DNA of 64,000 nt, from assembly GCA_019637295.1 (NCBI GenBank), contig JAHBVX010000007.1, positions 1 to 64,000 of the forward strand, read 5' to 3'. The notes beneath the pieces were generated by a model, which was not told where the DNA came from, did not search any database, and was given only the letters and a program-made list of their open reading frames with translations. Positions 54,342-61,948 of this stretch are shown here, in pieces (positions within the stretch are counted from its first letter, which is position 1; the number at the start of each line of letters is the position of its first letter). The DNA comes from Polyangiaceae bacterium (GTDB lineage: Bacteria > Myxococcota_A > Polyangia > Polyangiales > Polyangiaceae). A program made the translations under genes and the position numbers.

Positions 54342-55738
54342 CGGGCGCCTCCCGGCCGAAGTTCGAAGTTCACGACGCGGTGCAGGCTGTCGGGTGAGCC
54401 GAGATGGAGCCGCCACGAGGCCACGCCGGGCTCGAGCCGGATCTCCTTCACGCGGTCGGTCACCTCCGCACCTCGGCCGCCGCTGGGGGACGAGAGCCGG
54501 TAACGACCACCGTCGACGCTTCGCAGCGAGAGCCGCGTGCCCGAGAGCTGGAGTTCAATGACAGGCCGAGCACCAGCGGCACCGTCGCGTCCATGCGCGA
54601 GGCGTTGCGTGACCGACACGGTCTCGCCGTCGGTCAGTCCGAGGACCGCAGCGACCACCGCACGACGGCGGTCACCTACTGGCTTCTGCAATAGCTCCCC
54701 GCCCGCACCGACAGAGGGGTCCCACAGGTTGAAGGCGGCGGTGGCGAACGCAGGCCGAGGCTCGTCACACCACGGGCAGAGCTTCTCCGTGAAGTAGTAG
54801 GTCCCCTTGCACGACGCGCACGACAACGTGGCGTCGGCGGCACCGTGCAGGCACTCGGCCCACTCAGAGACGCCAGGCCGCTTCGCCGCGTCTCGGAGGC
54901 CGGCGCCGAAAGCGCGCTCGGCGAGCTCGAGGAGCTTTCGCGACAGCACATTGGGCCGGGAGATGCCGTAGGACGCGCGATTGGTCTCGTCGGTCGGGTG
55001 GTCGATCCACGGCAGGCGTCCGCCGAGAGCCTCCTCCTCTCGCTCGGGAGGGCCGTCGTTGACTGCGTCGCCGATGAGCGGATGGGCGAGGGACAGCGTC
55101 TGGAACGCGAGCACGCTGAAGGCGTGAGCGTCCGTGAGCGAGTTGACGCCGCTCGTGCACCGCACGAGCTCGGGCGCGCCGTACCCGGGGGTGTAGACGG
55201 CGGGCACGCCCGCGACCGACGCGTAGTGGATGTTGTCCGCGTCGATGAAGCGGACCTCCGTCGCCGCGGGGCTCTCTGAGACGAAGATGTTGTGGGGCGA
55301 CGGGTCGGAGTAGACGAGACCTTTGCCGTGCAGAGCCGCGAGCGCGTCGGCACTGCGAGCGAGGAGCTGGAGTCGCCGCCGCAGACCACCGCCCGCGAGG
55401 TACCACGCGGCGGGAGAGCTCTCCTCCTTGGGCACAGCCCCAAGCGCCTTCAGCGGCTGCATCCCGGTGAGCAACTCCATCACGTAGCCGAGCACCGGCT
55501 CGCGAAGCATCTCGATGGGCCGGGCGATCTCGAGATCGGCGAGGGAGAGCCGCTTGACCTGCGTGAGCTGGTTGCGCAGGCGCTCACGCCGAGCTGCTGA
55601 AGAGTCGAAGACGATCTTCGCAGCGAGCCTGCCGCCGTCGACCTCGTAGACGGCCCCCTGGCCTCCGCGCCCCAACTGCCGGAGCAGCGAGTAGCGCACA
55701 CCGTTGATGTCCGTGACCTGGCGCGGAGCAGACGTCAT
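54338..55738 (-). CDS. Ser/Thr protein kinase with C-terminal zinc ribbon (TerY-P triad kinase)
   Basis: 466 aa. Glycine loop LGRGGQGAVYEV (22-33), ATP-binding Lys41, catalytic loop GLVYSDPSPHNIFV (Asp in YSD, Asn in HN), metal-binding FIDADN in place of DFG, and activation segment PGYGAPEL. A CASCKGTYYFTEKLCPWC zinc ribbon and a beta-rich C-terminal domain follow. The kinase, PP2C and vWA genes overlap one another in the order expected of a TerY-P triad. The HRD and DFG motifs are altered but the key Asp residues remain. Confidence 0.87.
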   Translation of the reverse strand: MTSAPRQVTDINGVRYSLLRQLGRGGQGAVYEVDGGRLAAKIVFDSSAARRERLRNQLTQVKRLSLADLEIARPIEMLREPVLGYVMELLTGMQPLKALGAVPKEESSPAAWYLAGGGLRRRLQLLARSADALAALHGKGLVYSDPSPHNIFVSESPAATEVRFIDADNIHYASVAGVPAVYTPGYGAPELVRCTSGVNSLTDAHAFSVLAFQTLSLAHPLIGDAVNDGPPEREEEALGGRLPWIDHPTDETNRASYGISRPNVLSRKLLELAERAFGAGLRDAAKRPGVSEWAECLHGAADATLSCASCKGTYYFTEKLCPWCDEPRPAFATAAFNLWDPSVGAGGELLQKPVGDRRRAVVAAVLGLTDGETVSVTQRLAHGRDGAAGARPVIELQLSGTRLSLRSVDGGRYRLSSPSGGRGAEVTDRVKEIRLEPGVASWRLHLGSPDSLHRVVNFELRPGGAR

Positions 55739-56490
55739 GCGAGCACCGCCTCTCGCTGCGTGAGGACGACGAGGGTCTTGTCATCGGTGTGGTGGGGCGT
55801 GGGCCAGTCCTTCAACTCTCGCTGGAGCGCTCGCCAACGCTGGCTGGGCGCCATGCCGGCGAAGTCGTCCATGAGCCACTGCACGAAGCCGTCGATGCGC
55901 TCGGGCAGCAGGTCGTCAGCGACCCCGTCAGTCGCGAGCACGACGACCTCCCCGCCCGCGCGCGGGAAGCTACGGCTTGTCCACGACGCCGAGTGGCCGA
56001 GTGCGGCGGTCTCGTTGGCGAAGCCGCCCGAGCGCGGGCCCACGATCCACTCCAGCCCACGTCTCGTTCGCAGGAGCGCGAGGCCGTCGCCGATCGCCGC
56101 CACGTGAACCTGCCCGTGAGCGTGAGCGAGGGCGAACAAACACGTCGCCGCACAGTCCCGAGCGGTCGACGGAGCGATGAGCGAACACCAGACTGGCTCG
56201 ATGCGGACGAGGAGCTCATCCAGGTCACGTGCGCCTGCCTTGTGCCACGAGCGCACTGCATCGAGCACCGCCCGGCAGGCCAGCTGAGCGCCACGACGGG
56301 CCTCGCGTCGAGAGCCCATCCCATCACTGACGACGACCAGCGTTCCGAACGCTCCGCGCGCTCCGAGCCAACTGTCCTCGTTGAGCTTGCCTTCGGCGCG
56401 ATGGCGCGGTCCGACCACGCTGGCGCCGAAGTAGTCGTCGGGTAGGCGGTTCGACACGAAGGCCTCGGCGCGCTCAGAAGTTGAAGTCAT
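55735..56490 (-). CDS. PP2C-type protein phosphatase (TerY-P triad)
   Basis: 251 aa. Metal-binding motifs of PP2C are intact: KLNEDSWLG, VVVSDGMGS, ATCLFALAH...AAIGDG, VVLATDGVADDLLP and TDDKTLVVL. It overlaps the kinase gene by 4 bp and the vWA gene by 17 bp. It is expected to reverse phosphorylation by the neighbouring kinase, with the vWA protein as a likely substrate or adaptor. Confidence 0.9.
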   Translation of the reverse strand: MTSTSERAEAFVSNRLPDDYFGASVVGPRHRAEGKLNEDSWLGARGAFGTLVVVSDGMGSRREARRGAQLACRAVLDAVRSWHKAGARDLDELLVRIEPVWCSLIAPSTARDCAATCLFALAHAHGQVHVAAIGDGLALLRTRRGLEWIVGPRSGGFANETAALGHSASWTSRSFPRAGGEVVVLATDGVADDLLPERIDGFVQWLMDDFAGMAPSQRWRALQRELKDWPTPHHTDDKTLVVLTQREAVLA

Positions 56491-57271
56491 CGAGATCGGT
56501 CGGCTCCGCGGCGATCACGCTGTCAGGGTTCGCACTCCGTGAGCGCTGCGTGACGCTCATGGTGACCCAGCGGAAGAACTGCTTGATCTGCCTCGCCTCG
56601 TGAGCTCGGTAGACGCGTGCCTCGGGCGTCGCGAGGAACGCGGAGAGCATCGCCTCGTCGGCGTCGTCGCCGATGCCCATCGCGAAGCGAGCCGCCTTTG
56701 ACGCGCGCTCCGCGCCGAGGAGCCGCTTCAAAGGGGCCTGCCACTCGTCGGTGGGCTGGCCATCCGAGACGAGGATGATCGTCGGTCGATACGCGCGGCT
56801 CGGGATCTGCGCGCGATCCTCGATCATGCCCGTCGCCGCATCGAAGGCGGCGCCCATCGGCGTCCCACCGGCCGCCGTCATACGGGTCCACTGGACCTTC
56901 GCGGCAGGCGCGAGCGGCTGGTGAACCTTCGCGCCGTCCTTGCCGAACGTGACCACGGAGACGTGGATCTCCGCGCGGCTGTCGTCCTCACCGCCGAAGC
57001 TCTCCAGCATCTCCTGCACGGCGTCGTTGAGCGCGTCGATCTTCCCGTTCGTGCTCATGCTGCCGCTGACATCGGCGAGCAGCAGCACCGGCAGCGGCCT
57101 CGCGCTCGACGCGGTGAACTCCTTCAGTTTGCTCATGGCTTTGTCTCCAGTCTTCTTCGGTGCGGCCTTCGATGGCGCTCGGCGCTCTGCCACCTGCTTG
57201 ATCTCTGCTTGAACTCGTGAGGTCCCGTTGCGGCGGCTGACGATGTCCTCGAGGTACTTGGCCCATCCCAT
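56474..57271 (-). CDS. vWA-domain protein, TerY-like
   Basis: 265 aa from ATG 57271 with a GAGGTGA ribosome site. MIDAS motif ADVSGSMS has Asp67, Ser69 and Ser71; the Thr loop (AAGGTPMGAAFD) and the last MIDAS Asp (LVSDGQPTDEW) are present. This is the TerY-type vWA of TerY-P triads. The 50-residue N-terminal extension is basic. It follows the DUF4258 gene by 8 bp and is the second gene after the sigma-54 promoter. Confidence 0.88.
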   Translation of the reverse strand: MGWAKYLEDIVSRRNGTSRVQAEIKQVAERRAPSKAAPKKTGDKAMSKLKEFTASSARPLPVLLLADVSGSMSTNGKIDALNDAVQEMLESFGGEDDSRAEIHVSVVTFGKDGAKVHQPLAPAAKVQWTRMTAAGGTPMGAAFDAATGMIEDRAQIPSRAYRPTIILVSDGQPTDEWQAPLKRLLGAERASKAARFAMGIGDDADEAMLSAFLATPEARVYRAHEARQIKQFFRWVTMSVTQRSRSANPDSVIAAEPTDLDDFNF

Positions 57272-57279
57272 CGCTCACC

Positions 57280-57606
57280 TCACCGCCGAAAGCTGCGACG
57301 ATGGCGCGTGCGCAGGCTCCTGAAGTCGTTGTTCCGGTACACCGTCATCACCGCGCCGCTGGCCGTGACGACTACCTGCGTCCCCTCGAACTCGCGCAGG
57401 TCGACGCCGTCGCGCCGGTACTTCTCGACCTCCTTGCGACCGATCGCGAAGATCTGAGCGCCGCGGATCTCCACGCAGCGCCCGAACTCCAGCGCGGCCT
57501 CGATCGCGGTGCGAGAGATCGAGCGCGTGGTCATGCGTTCGTAGGCGTGCTTGGTGAGAGAGAAGCTGCCGAGCGTCGAGGGCAGTGCAGCGAGGGCAGG
57601 CGACAT
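57280..57606 (-). CDS. DUF4258-like small protein
   Basis: 108 aa from ATG 57606, preceded by AAAGGAGCC; this start also fits the promoter, giving a ~40-nt leader. The body matches DUF4258 (KHAYERMTTRSISRTAIEAA, RGAQIFAIGRKEVEKY, VVVTASGAVMTVYRN). The fold is similar to RelE/HigB-like toxins and small RNA-binding proteins. It is the first gene of the sigma-54-driven operon. Function unknown; a toxin-like effector is possible. Confidence 0.78.
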   Translation of the reverse strand: MSPALAALPSTLGSFSLTKHAYERMTTRSISRTAIEAALEFGRCVEIRGAQIFAIGRKEVEKYRRDGVDLREFEGTQVVVTASGAVMTVYRNNDFRSLRTRHRRSFRR

Positions 57607-57658
57607 CGAACGGCTCCTTTCGGTTCTCGCCGCGTGATGCGGCGACCGAGGGCCGTAG

Positions 57659-57674
57659 AGCGAAGGACGTGCCA
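57659..57674 (-). promoter_or_regulatory. Sigma-54 (-24/-12) promoter of the TerY-P operon
   Basis: On the - strand: TGGCACG-TCCT-TCGCT. The consensus is TGGCACG-N4-TTGCA/T; one base differs, and the GG and GC pairs are exactly 10 bp apart. GG lies at 57673-57672 and GC at 57661-57660, predicting transcription near 57648, about 42 nt upstream of ATG 57606. It lies 32 bp downstream of the stop of a sigma-54 activator gene. Confidence 0.87.
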
Positions 57675-57705
57675 AGCGGATGAGCCGCCATCACCAGGCG
57701 CGCGC

Positions 57706-59217
57706 TCATCGCTTCACCTCGTAGCGTTGGAGCCAGTTCGTGAGGGTCTGGTAGCTCGGGAGGCCAACCAGGCCCGCTGCCTTCGTCTTGTTCCCGCCCG
57801 CTTCATCCAGGGCGCGCTCGAGGTAGTGACGCGCGACTTCCGCCAGCAATTCCGGGAGGTTGAGATCCTCGCCCAGGGGGCGACCGAGGACGTCGGTGCG
57901 CTGTGTCGTGGGGACTGCAAGGAGAGCCTCGCGCAGGTCTTCGGTGGTGATCGTCTCGCCCTCGTTCCAGATGGCGGCGCGCTTGAGCGTCAGCAGCAGC
58001 TCGCGCACGTTGCCCGGCCACGGATGCGCGAGCAGAAGACTTCTTGCGCCTGCGGAAAGTTTCTTGTCCCGATATCCAGGCTCGCCGATGGCCTCGTGGT
58101 TTACCTGCTTCAGGAGCTCGTCGACGAGCAGGCCGACGTCCCCCGAGCGCTCTCGGAGGGGCGGCAACTTCAGGACGGCAACCGCGAGCCGATAGAAGAG
58201 ATCCTCACGGAAACGGCCGGCTGCGACCTCGTCGACGACGGAGCGGTTCGTTGCGGCCACGATCCGAACGTCCATCCGCTTCGGTTTCCTGGCGCCGACG
58301 CGCGTGACCTCGTTCTCCTGCAGGACTCGGAGGAGCTTCACCTGAACCGGCAACGGGAGCTCGCCCAGCTCGTCGAGGAACAGCGTTCCCCCGTCCGCCG
58401 CCTCGAAGTACCCCTCGCGAGCGTCTACGCCAGTCGCCGCTCCCTTCTCGACGCCGAAGAGCTCGGACTCGACCAGGCTCGCGGGGATCGCTCCGCAGTT
58501 CACAGGGATGAAGGGCTTGCTCTTACGCGGGCTTGCCTGGTGGATCGCCTTCGCGAGCAGCTCCTTGCCGGTACCGGACTCGCCCTCGATCAGCACCGGG
58601 ACGTTGCGCAGCGCCACGCGGCGCGCGCGTTGGATGAGCCGCGCCATCACCCGGCTCCGGTGGATGATGGTCTTGAACTCCGGGGCGGGCGGCGAGTCCG
58701 CCGTGCTCTGCGCGCGGAGGCGTTCGTCCGGCTCGCGCAGAAGATCGGGTAGGAACTCCGCCGCGATGTCGAACGGCACCTCGGCGGTCTTCACACCCTG
58801 CTCGCGCGACGACTCGATGAGCTGCGCCGGGAAGATCGTCTTGCCGAGCAGCATCCACACGGCCGCCATCGGCGGCGATCCGGGACTCAGGTGGAACGTG
58901 AGCGTCGCGTCCCTGTGCTGCGCCAGCACCTCTTGGCAGGCTCGGCGCGCAGCCTCGTAGATGCCGCCGAAGTCGGTCGGCCCGCGCAGCGTCTCGCGCC
59001 GTTCGACGATCTCTGCCGGGGTGCGCTCGCGCAGCCAGGCGATGAAGCCGGGCAGGAGCTTCTGATGGTCGGCCTTGTCGAAGAACTCGAGCAGGACCAC
59101 CTGGTCGAACGAGCGTGCGGCGAGCGCCTGGGCGATGGGCCCAAGGTCGCCCGTACCTGCCTTCTCAGGTCCCTTCAGGTCGGAGACGCCGACCCACGCG
59201 ATGAGGACAGCCCTCAC
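57706..59217 (-). CDS. Sigma-54 activator with CARF/RtcR-like sensor domain
   Basis: 503 aa from GTG 59217, chosen because the sensor domain's first strand (RAVLIAWVGVSDL) starts there and a 30-bp inverted repeat occupies the longer alternative N-terminus (ATG 59379). Residues 1-180 look like a CARF-type Rossmann domain (SFDQVVLLEFFD, TLTFHLSPGSPPMAAVWMLL). The central AAA domain has GESGTGKELLAKAIH, GGTLFLDELGELPL and ATNRSV. A Fis-type HTH (GNKTKAAGLVGLPSYQTLTN) ends it. The GAFTGA loop reads GAATGV. Predicted to sense a nucleotide ligand and fire the promoter just downstream. Confidence 0.85.
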   Translation of the reverse strand: MRAVLIAWVGVSDLKGPEKAGTGDLGPIAQALAARSFDQVVLLEFFDKADHQKLLPGFIAWLRERTPAEIVERRETLRGPTDFGGIYEAARRACQEVLAQHRDATLTFHLSPGSPPMAAVWMLLGKTIFPAQLIESSREQGVKTAEVPFDIAAEFLPDLLREPDERLRAQSTADSPPAPEFKTIIHRSRVMARLIQRARRVALRNVPVLIEGESGTGKELLAKAIHQASPRKSKPFIPVNCGAIPASLVESELFGVEKGAATGVDAREGYFEAADGGTLFLDELGELPLPVQVKLLRVLQENEVTRVGARKPKRMDVRIVAATNRSVVDEVAAGRFREDLFYRLAVAVLKLPPLRERSGDVGLLVDELLKQVNHEAIGEPGYRDKKLSAGARSLLLAHPWPGNVRELLLTLKRAAIWNEGETITTEDLREALLAVPTTQRTDVLGRPLGEDLNLPELLAEVARHYLERALDEAGGNKTKAAGLVGLPSYQTLTNWLQRYEVKR

Positions 59218-59338
59218 GGTACGACGGTACAAGAAATCTTCGGTCGCCACAACGAACCTTGTGGACGTCAGAGGGCTCTCGGCGGCGGGCTCTTGCAGCT
59301 CTTGCGTGGCACCGCCGTCGTTCGCCCGCCTCGGGCCG

Positions 59339-59368
59339 AATAGCCGCTTTGACGGGGAAGCGGCTATT
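59339..59368. promoter_or_regulatory. 11-bp perfect inverted repeat in the divergent control region
   Basis: AATAGCCGCTT-TGACGGGG-AAGCGGCTATT lies in the 308-bp region between the activator (-) and the rightward operon. Full 11-bp arms with an 8-bp spacer are typical of a dimeric regulator site (19-bp centre-to-centre) such as an enhancer site for the Fis-type HTH. No good -24/-12 site faces right from here. Confidence 0.6.
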
Positions 59369-59404
59369 CGCTCCGGCACCCTCGCGCCCCGCGGCCGATG
59401 TCGT

Positions 59405-59424
59405 CTCGGGGCCCGCGCCCCGAG
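59405..59424. promoter_or_regulatory. 8-bp inverted repeat near the rightward operon
   Basis: CTCGGGGC-CCGC-GCCCCGAG is a perfect hairpin, followed by a smaller one (CGAC-TTTC-GTCG). Either an operator for the HTH gene starting at 59526 or an RNA hairpin in its leader. The remainder of 59218-59525 shows no other clear element. Confidence 0.4.
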
Positions 59425-59525
59425 TCCGGGACCGACTTTCGTCGACTCTGGCCGGCCCTCCTCCGCGCTCCTTGTGGGATGTCCGGCGAGCGGCGTACCA
59501 TCAGGGATCCGCGAGGAACCGTCCG

Positions 59526-59735
59526 ATGGCAGAGCCCTGGGTATCCGTTGAAGACGTCGCTGCCCATCTTGGGGTCGCGAAGGACTCCGTGTACCGGTGA
59601 ATCGACGCGAAGGGTCTGCCCGCCCACAAGATCGGCAAGCTCTGGAAGTTCAAGCTCTCCGAGGTCGACGCGTGGGTGCGTGGGGGCGGCGCGCTCGAGG
59701 GCCACGAGACGCCCACGACGCCGAGGAAGTCATGA
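59526..59735 (+). pseudogene. Excisionase-family HTH gene interrupted by one in-frame TGA
   Basis: MAEPWVSVEDVAAHLGVAKD SVYR is followed by TGA (59598-59600), then the same frame continues IDAKGLPAHKIGKLWKFKLS EVDAWV to TGA 59733-59735. Relatives have Trp at the stop position (xVYRWI), so a single TGG-to-TGA change explains it. The second stop overlaps the ATG of the next gene exactly as in the two intact HTH-headed operons of this window. Unless UGA is read through, the product is a 24-residue fragment. A GTG at 59597 opens a different frame into the next gene. Confidence 0.75.
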
Positions 59736-61948
59736 CGGCCGCAGCATCGACTACGCCGTGGAGGATGTGCCAAGCATGCGGGCACTGGCAGCGGGCACCG
59801 GAAGACACCGCGTGCTCCGTGTGTCAGTGGTCGCGCCTCGCGCTGGGCGCCCCCGGCAGAGATCTCGCCGAGCTTCGCGTGCTGGTCGACGCCGAGCTGC
59901 GCTCCGATCGCACGTGGCACATCACAGGGATCACCACACCGCGGGTCGGCGCCGCCATCAACCAGGCCATCGTTCTTCAGCGACTCAACGACGACGGCCT
60001 TCGATCTCTGCTGGGCGGGTCGGCGACGAGTGGGGCCTCGTTCCCGTCCGGGCGTTCCTGGGAGGTGTTTCGCGAGCTCGCCCGGTCGCTGCTCACCGAC
60101 GAGTTGAACTCCCTCATCCGTCGAAGTTGGGAAGGCCTCCGGCAGCCTTCTGCGGCGCGGGTGCTCGTCTCGATTCGTGCGATGCTCCTCGACCCCGACA
60201 TTGCGCTCGCCGAAGGGGAACCGGCGCCTGCCTGGTTGGAGGTGGTGCCGTTCGACGCGGCTGCGGCCTCGGCAGCAGCAAAGCTTCGCGACGGCGATGT
60301 CACGTTCGATGTGACACGAACGCAGGTGAGCTTCGCCCCCGGAGGAGACCGCATCGAGGTTGCGGTGCGGACTCCCCGCGAGATGCTCATCCACGAGTGC
60401 AAGGTGGTCTCAGGCGACAAGCCACTCCTCGTCGCTCCGCTCACTCGGGTCGTCCGTCGAGACGCACTCACCGCGTTGCCGCCGATCGTTCTCTCGGCCG
60501 AAGCCGTGCGCGGCTTCGCGGCGAATGGTGCCTCCGGCGGCGAGTTGCTGCTCTCCGTGCGCGGCACCGAGAAGAGGTTCGCCACGCGCATTCCTGTCGC
60601 AGCGCTGCCCGCCTTCTCAGCCGTCGCGGATATCTTCCTCGACCTCGGCTCGACGAACACGAAGTGGGCGCTTCGCCTCGAGGGGAAAGAGCCCGTCGAA
60701 CACGATCAAGACACTGCGACGCTGACCGAGGTGTGGGGGATCGACGCGTATCGAAAAGCGGAGCTCCTCTCCGATTCTGCCGGGGACCGGTGGAGCGAGT
60801 GGGTTGCGCGCGCTCTGCCCGCGCTGCGGCACTGGGTCGGCCGCGAGCACAACGCGTACCTGCGCAACGTCCACCTCTCGCTTCCTTCCACCGAGCAGTT
60901 CGACGTCATCGCGCTGGGGAAGACCTTGCGGGACACGGCGCGCTCCGGAGATGGCGCCTCGCGTTCGCCGCAGGATGCGCTGAGGAGGGCGACCACCGAA
61001 AACCTGGTGTCGCAGGGAGCGGTGGTCGTCGTGCCCGAGCATGAACTCGTCGCTGCACACTACCTCGGCGTTCTGCGTATCCTCCAGAAGGCCGCCCTGG
61101 CGTACGCGGGGCGGTTCAAGAGCCACGAGGCTCGGCGCGCTGATCAAGCCCAGCGCCAGCGGACCTGGGATTCCCGCCAGGCAGCCGTCAGCGACTACGA
61201 GTCTCGGTGGTTCGGGTACCGCTGGTTCAATGACCGCCCTGCAGGACCAAGCGGCTCAAGACCGTCCGTCGACACCAAGATCACGAATCCCGCTGAGTGG
61301 ATGAACGATCTCGTCGAGCATCCCGAGCAGTTCGACCATGTCGTCTTGCTCGACGCAGGTGGCCTCAGCCTCGATATCTCGGTCCTCGAGAAGCACGAGC
61401 TCGTTCGCGCGCTGAGTCGCAGCGACACGGGGTGCGGTGGAGAAGCGATCTCGTCGCGAATCGGGCGGCACGAGATCGGACCGCGCGGCACCAGATACAA
61501 GGCCCAGCTCGGACTTCGGTGGCTGCCCGCGCGAGACCTCAGCGATCCGGCGCAACGCGAGTACCGAGACGCCACGCGTGAACTCTATGGCCCGGTGCTG
61601 ACGCGCGTCATTCGAACTCTCGGCGAGACGCGCTGGAAGAAATCCCCCCACTGCTGCGTGCTCCTGACAGGTGGCGGGTCGCGCAACCCTCATCTCGCCG
61701 AGTACATCAGCGAGCTCGCGTCGGACGCGGGGCTACGCGCCAACGTCGTGGACGCTCCAACCGTCCAAGACCTCATTCGTCAAGCTCGCGAGTTCCCTGA
61801 GCCACTCCAAGAACTCGGCTCCGAGGAGGTTCGACGCTTCGAAGCCACGCAGGTCTGGTCCGAGCGCCGCGAGCGCCAGCCACTCGCGCGCTACGACAAG
61901 TTCGCCGTCGTTGGCGGGATGTGCGCACTGGGAGGCGGGCGACTGTGA
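59732..61948 (+). CDS. Zinc-ribbon actin/Hsp70-like ATPase
   Basis: 738 aa from ATG 59732. The N-terminal zinc ribbon has C13, C16, C28 and C31 (MCQACGHW...CSVC). After a ~250-residue beta-rich region comes an actin/Hsp70-fold ATPase: phosphate-1 FLDLGSTNTKWAL near 303-315, phosphate-2 VVLLDAGGLSLDISV near 537-551, adenosine motif CCVLLTGGGSRNP near 643-655. Proteins of this kind accompany TerY-P-type clusters. A scaffold or filament role is possible but unproven. The stop overlaps the next GTG. Confidence 0.78.
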   Translation: MTAAASTTPWRMCQACGHWQRAPEDTACSVCQWSRLALGAPGRDLAELRVLVDAELRSDRTWHITGITTPRVGAAINQAIVLQRLNDDGLRSLLGGSATSGASFPSGRSWEVFRELARSLLTDELNSLIRRSWEGLRQPSAARVLVSIRAMLLDPDIALAEGEPAPAWLEVVPFDAAAASAAAKLRDGDVTFDVTRTQVSFAPGGDRIEVAVRTPREMLIHECKVVSGDKPLLVAPLTRVVRRDALTALPPIVLSAEAVRGFAANGASGGELLLSVRGTEKRFATRIPVAALPAFSAVADIFLDLGSTNTKWALRLEGKEPVEHDQDTATLTEVWGIDAYRKAELLSDSAGDRWSEWVARALPALRHWVGREHNAYLRNVHLSLPSTEQFDVIALGKTLRDTARSGDGASRSPQDALRRATTENLVSQGAVVVVPEHELVAAHYLGVLRILQKAALAYAGRFKSHEARRADQAQRQRTWDSRQAAVSDYESRWFGYRWFNDRPAGPSGSRPSVDTKITNPAEWMNDLVEHPEQFDHVVLLDAGGLSLDISVLEKHELVRALSRSDTGCGGEAISSRIGRHEIGPRGTRYKAQLGLRWLPARDLSDPAQREYRDATRELYGPVLTRVIRTLGETRWKKSPHCCVLLTGGGSRNPHLAEYISELASDAGLRANVVDAPTVQDLIRQAREFPEPLQELGSEEVRRFEATQVWSERRERQPLARYDKFAVVGGMCALGGGRL

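Noticed and set aside
59526-59735. Selenocysteine codon at the TGA
   Set aside because: The position is Trp in relatives, and no selenocysteine-insertion hairpin context or Sec family is evident; a simple nonsense change fits better.
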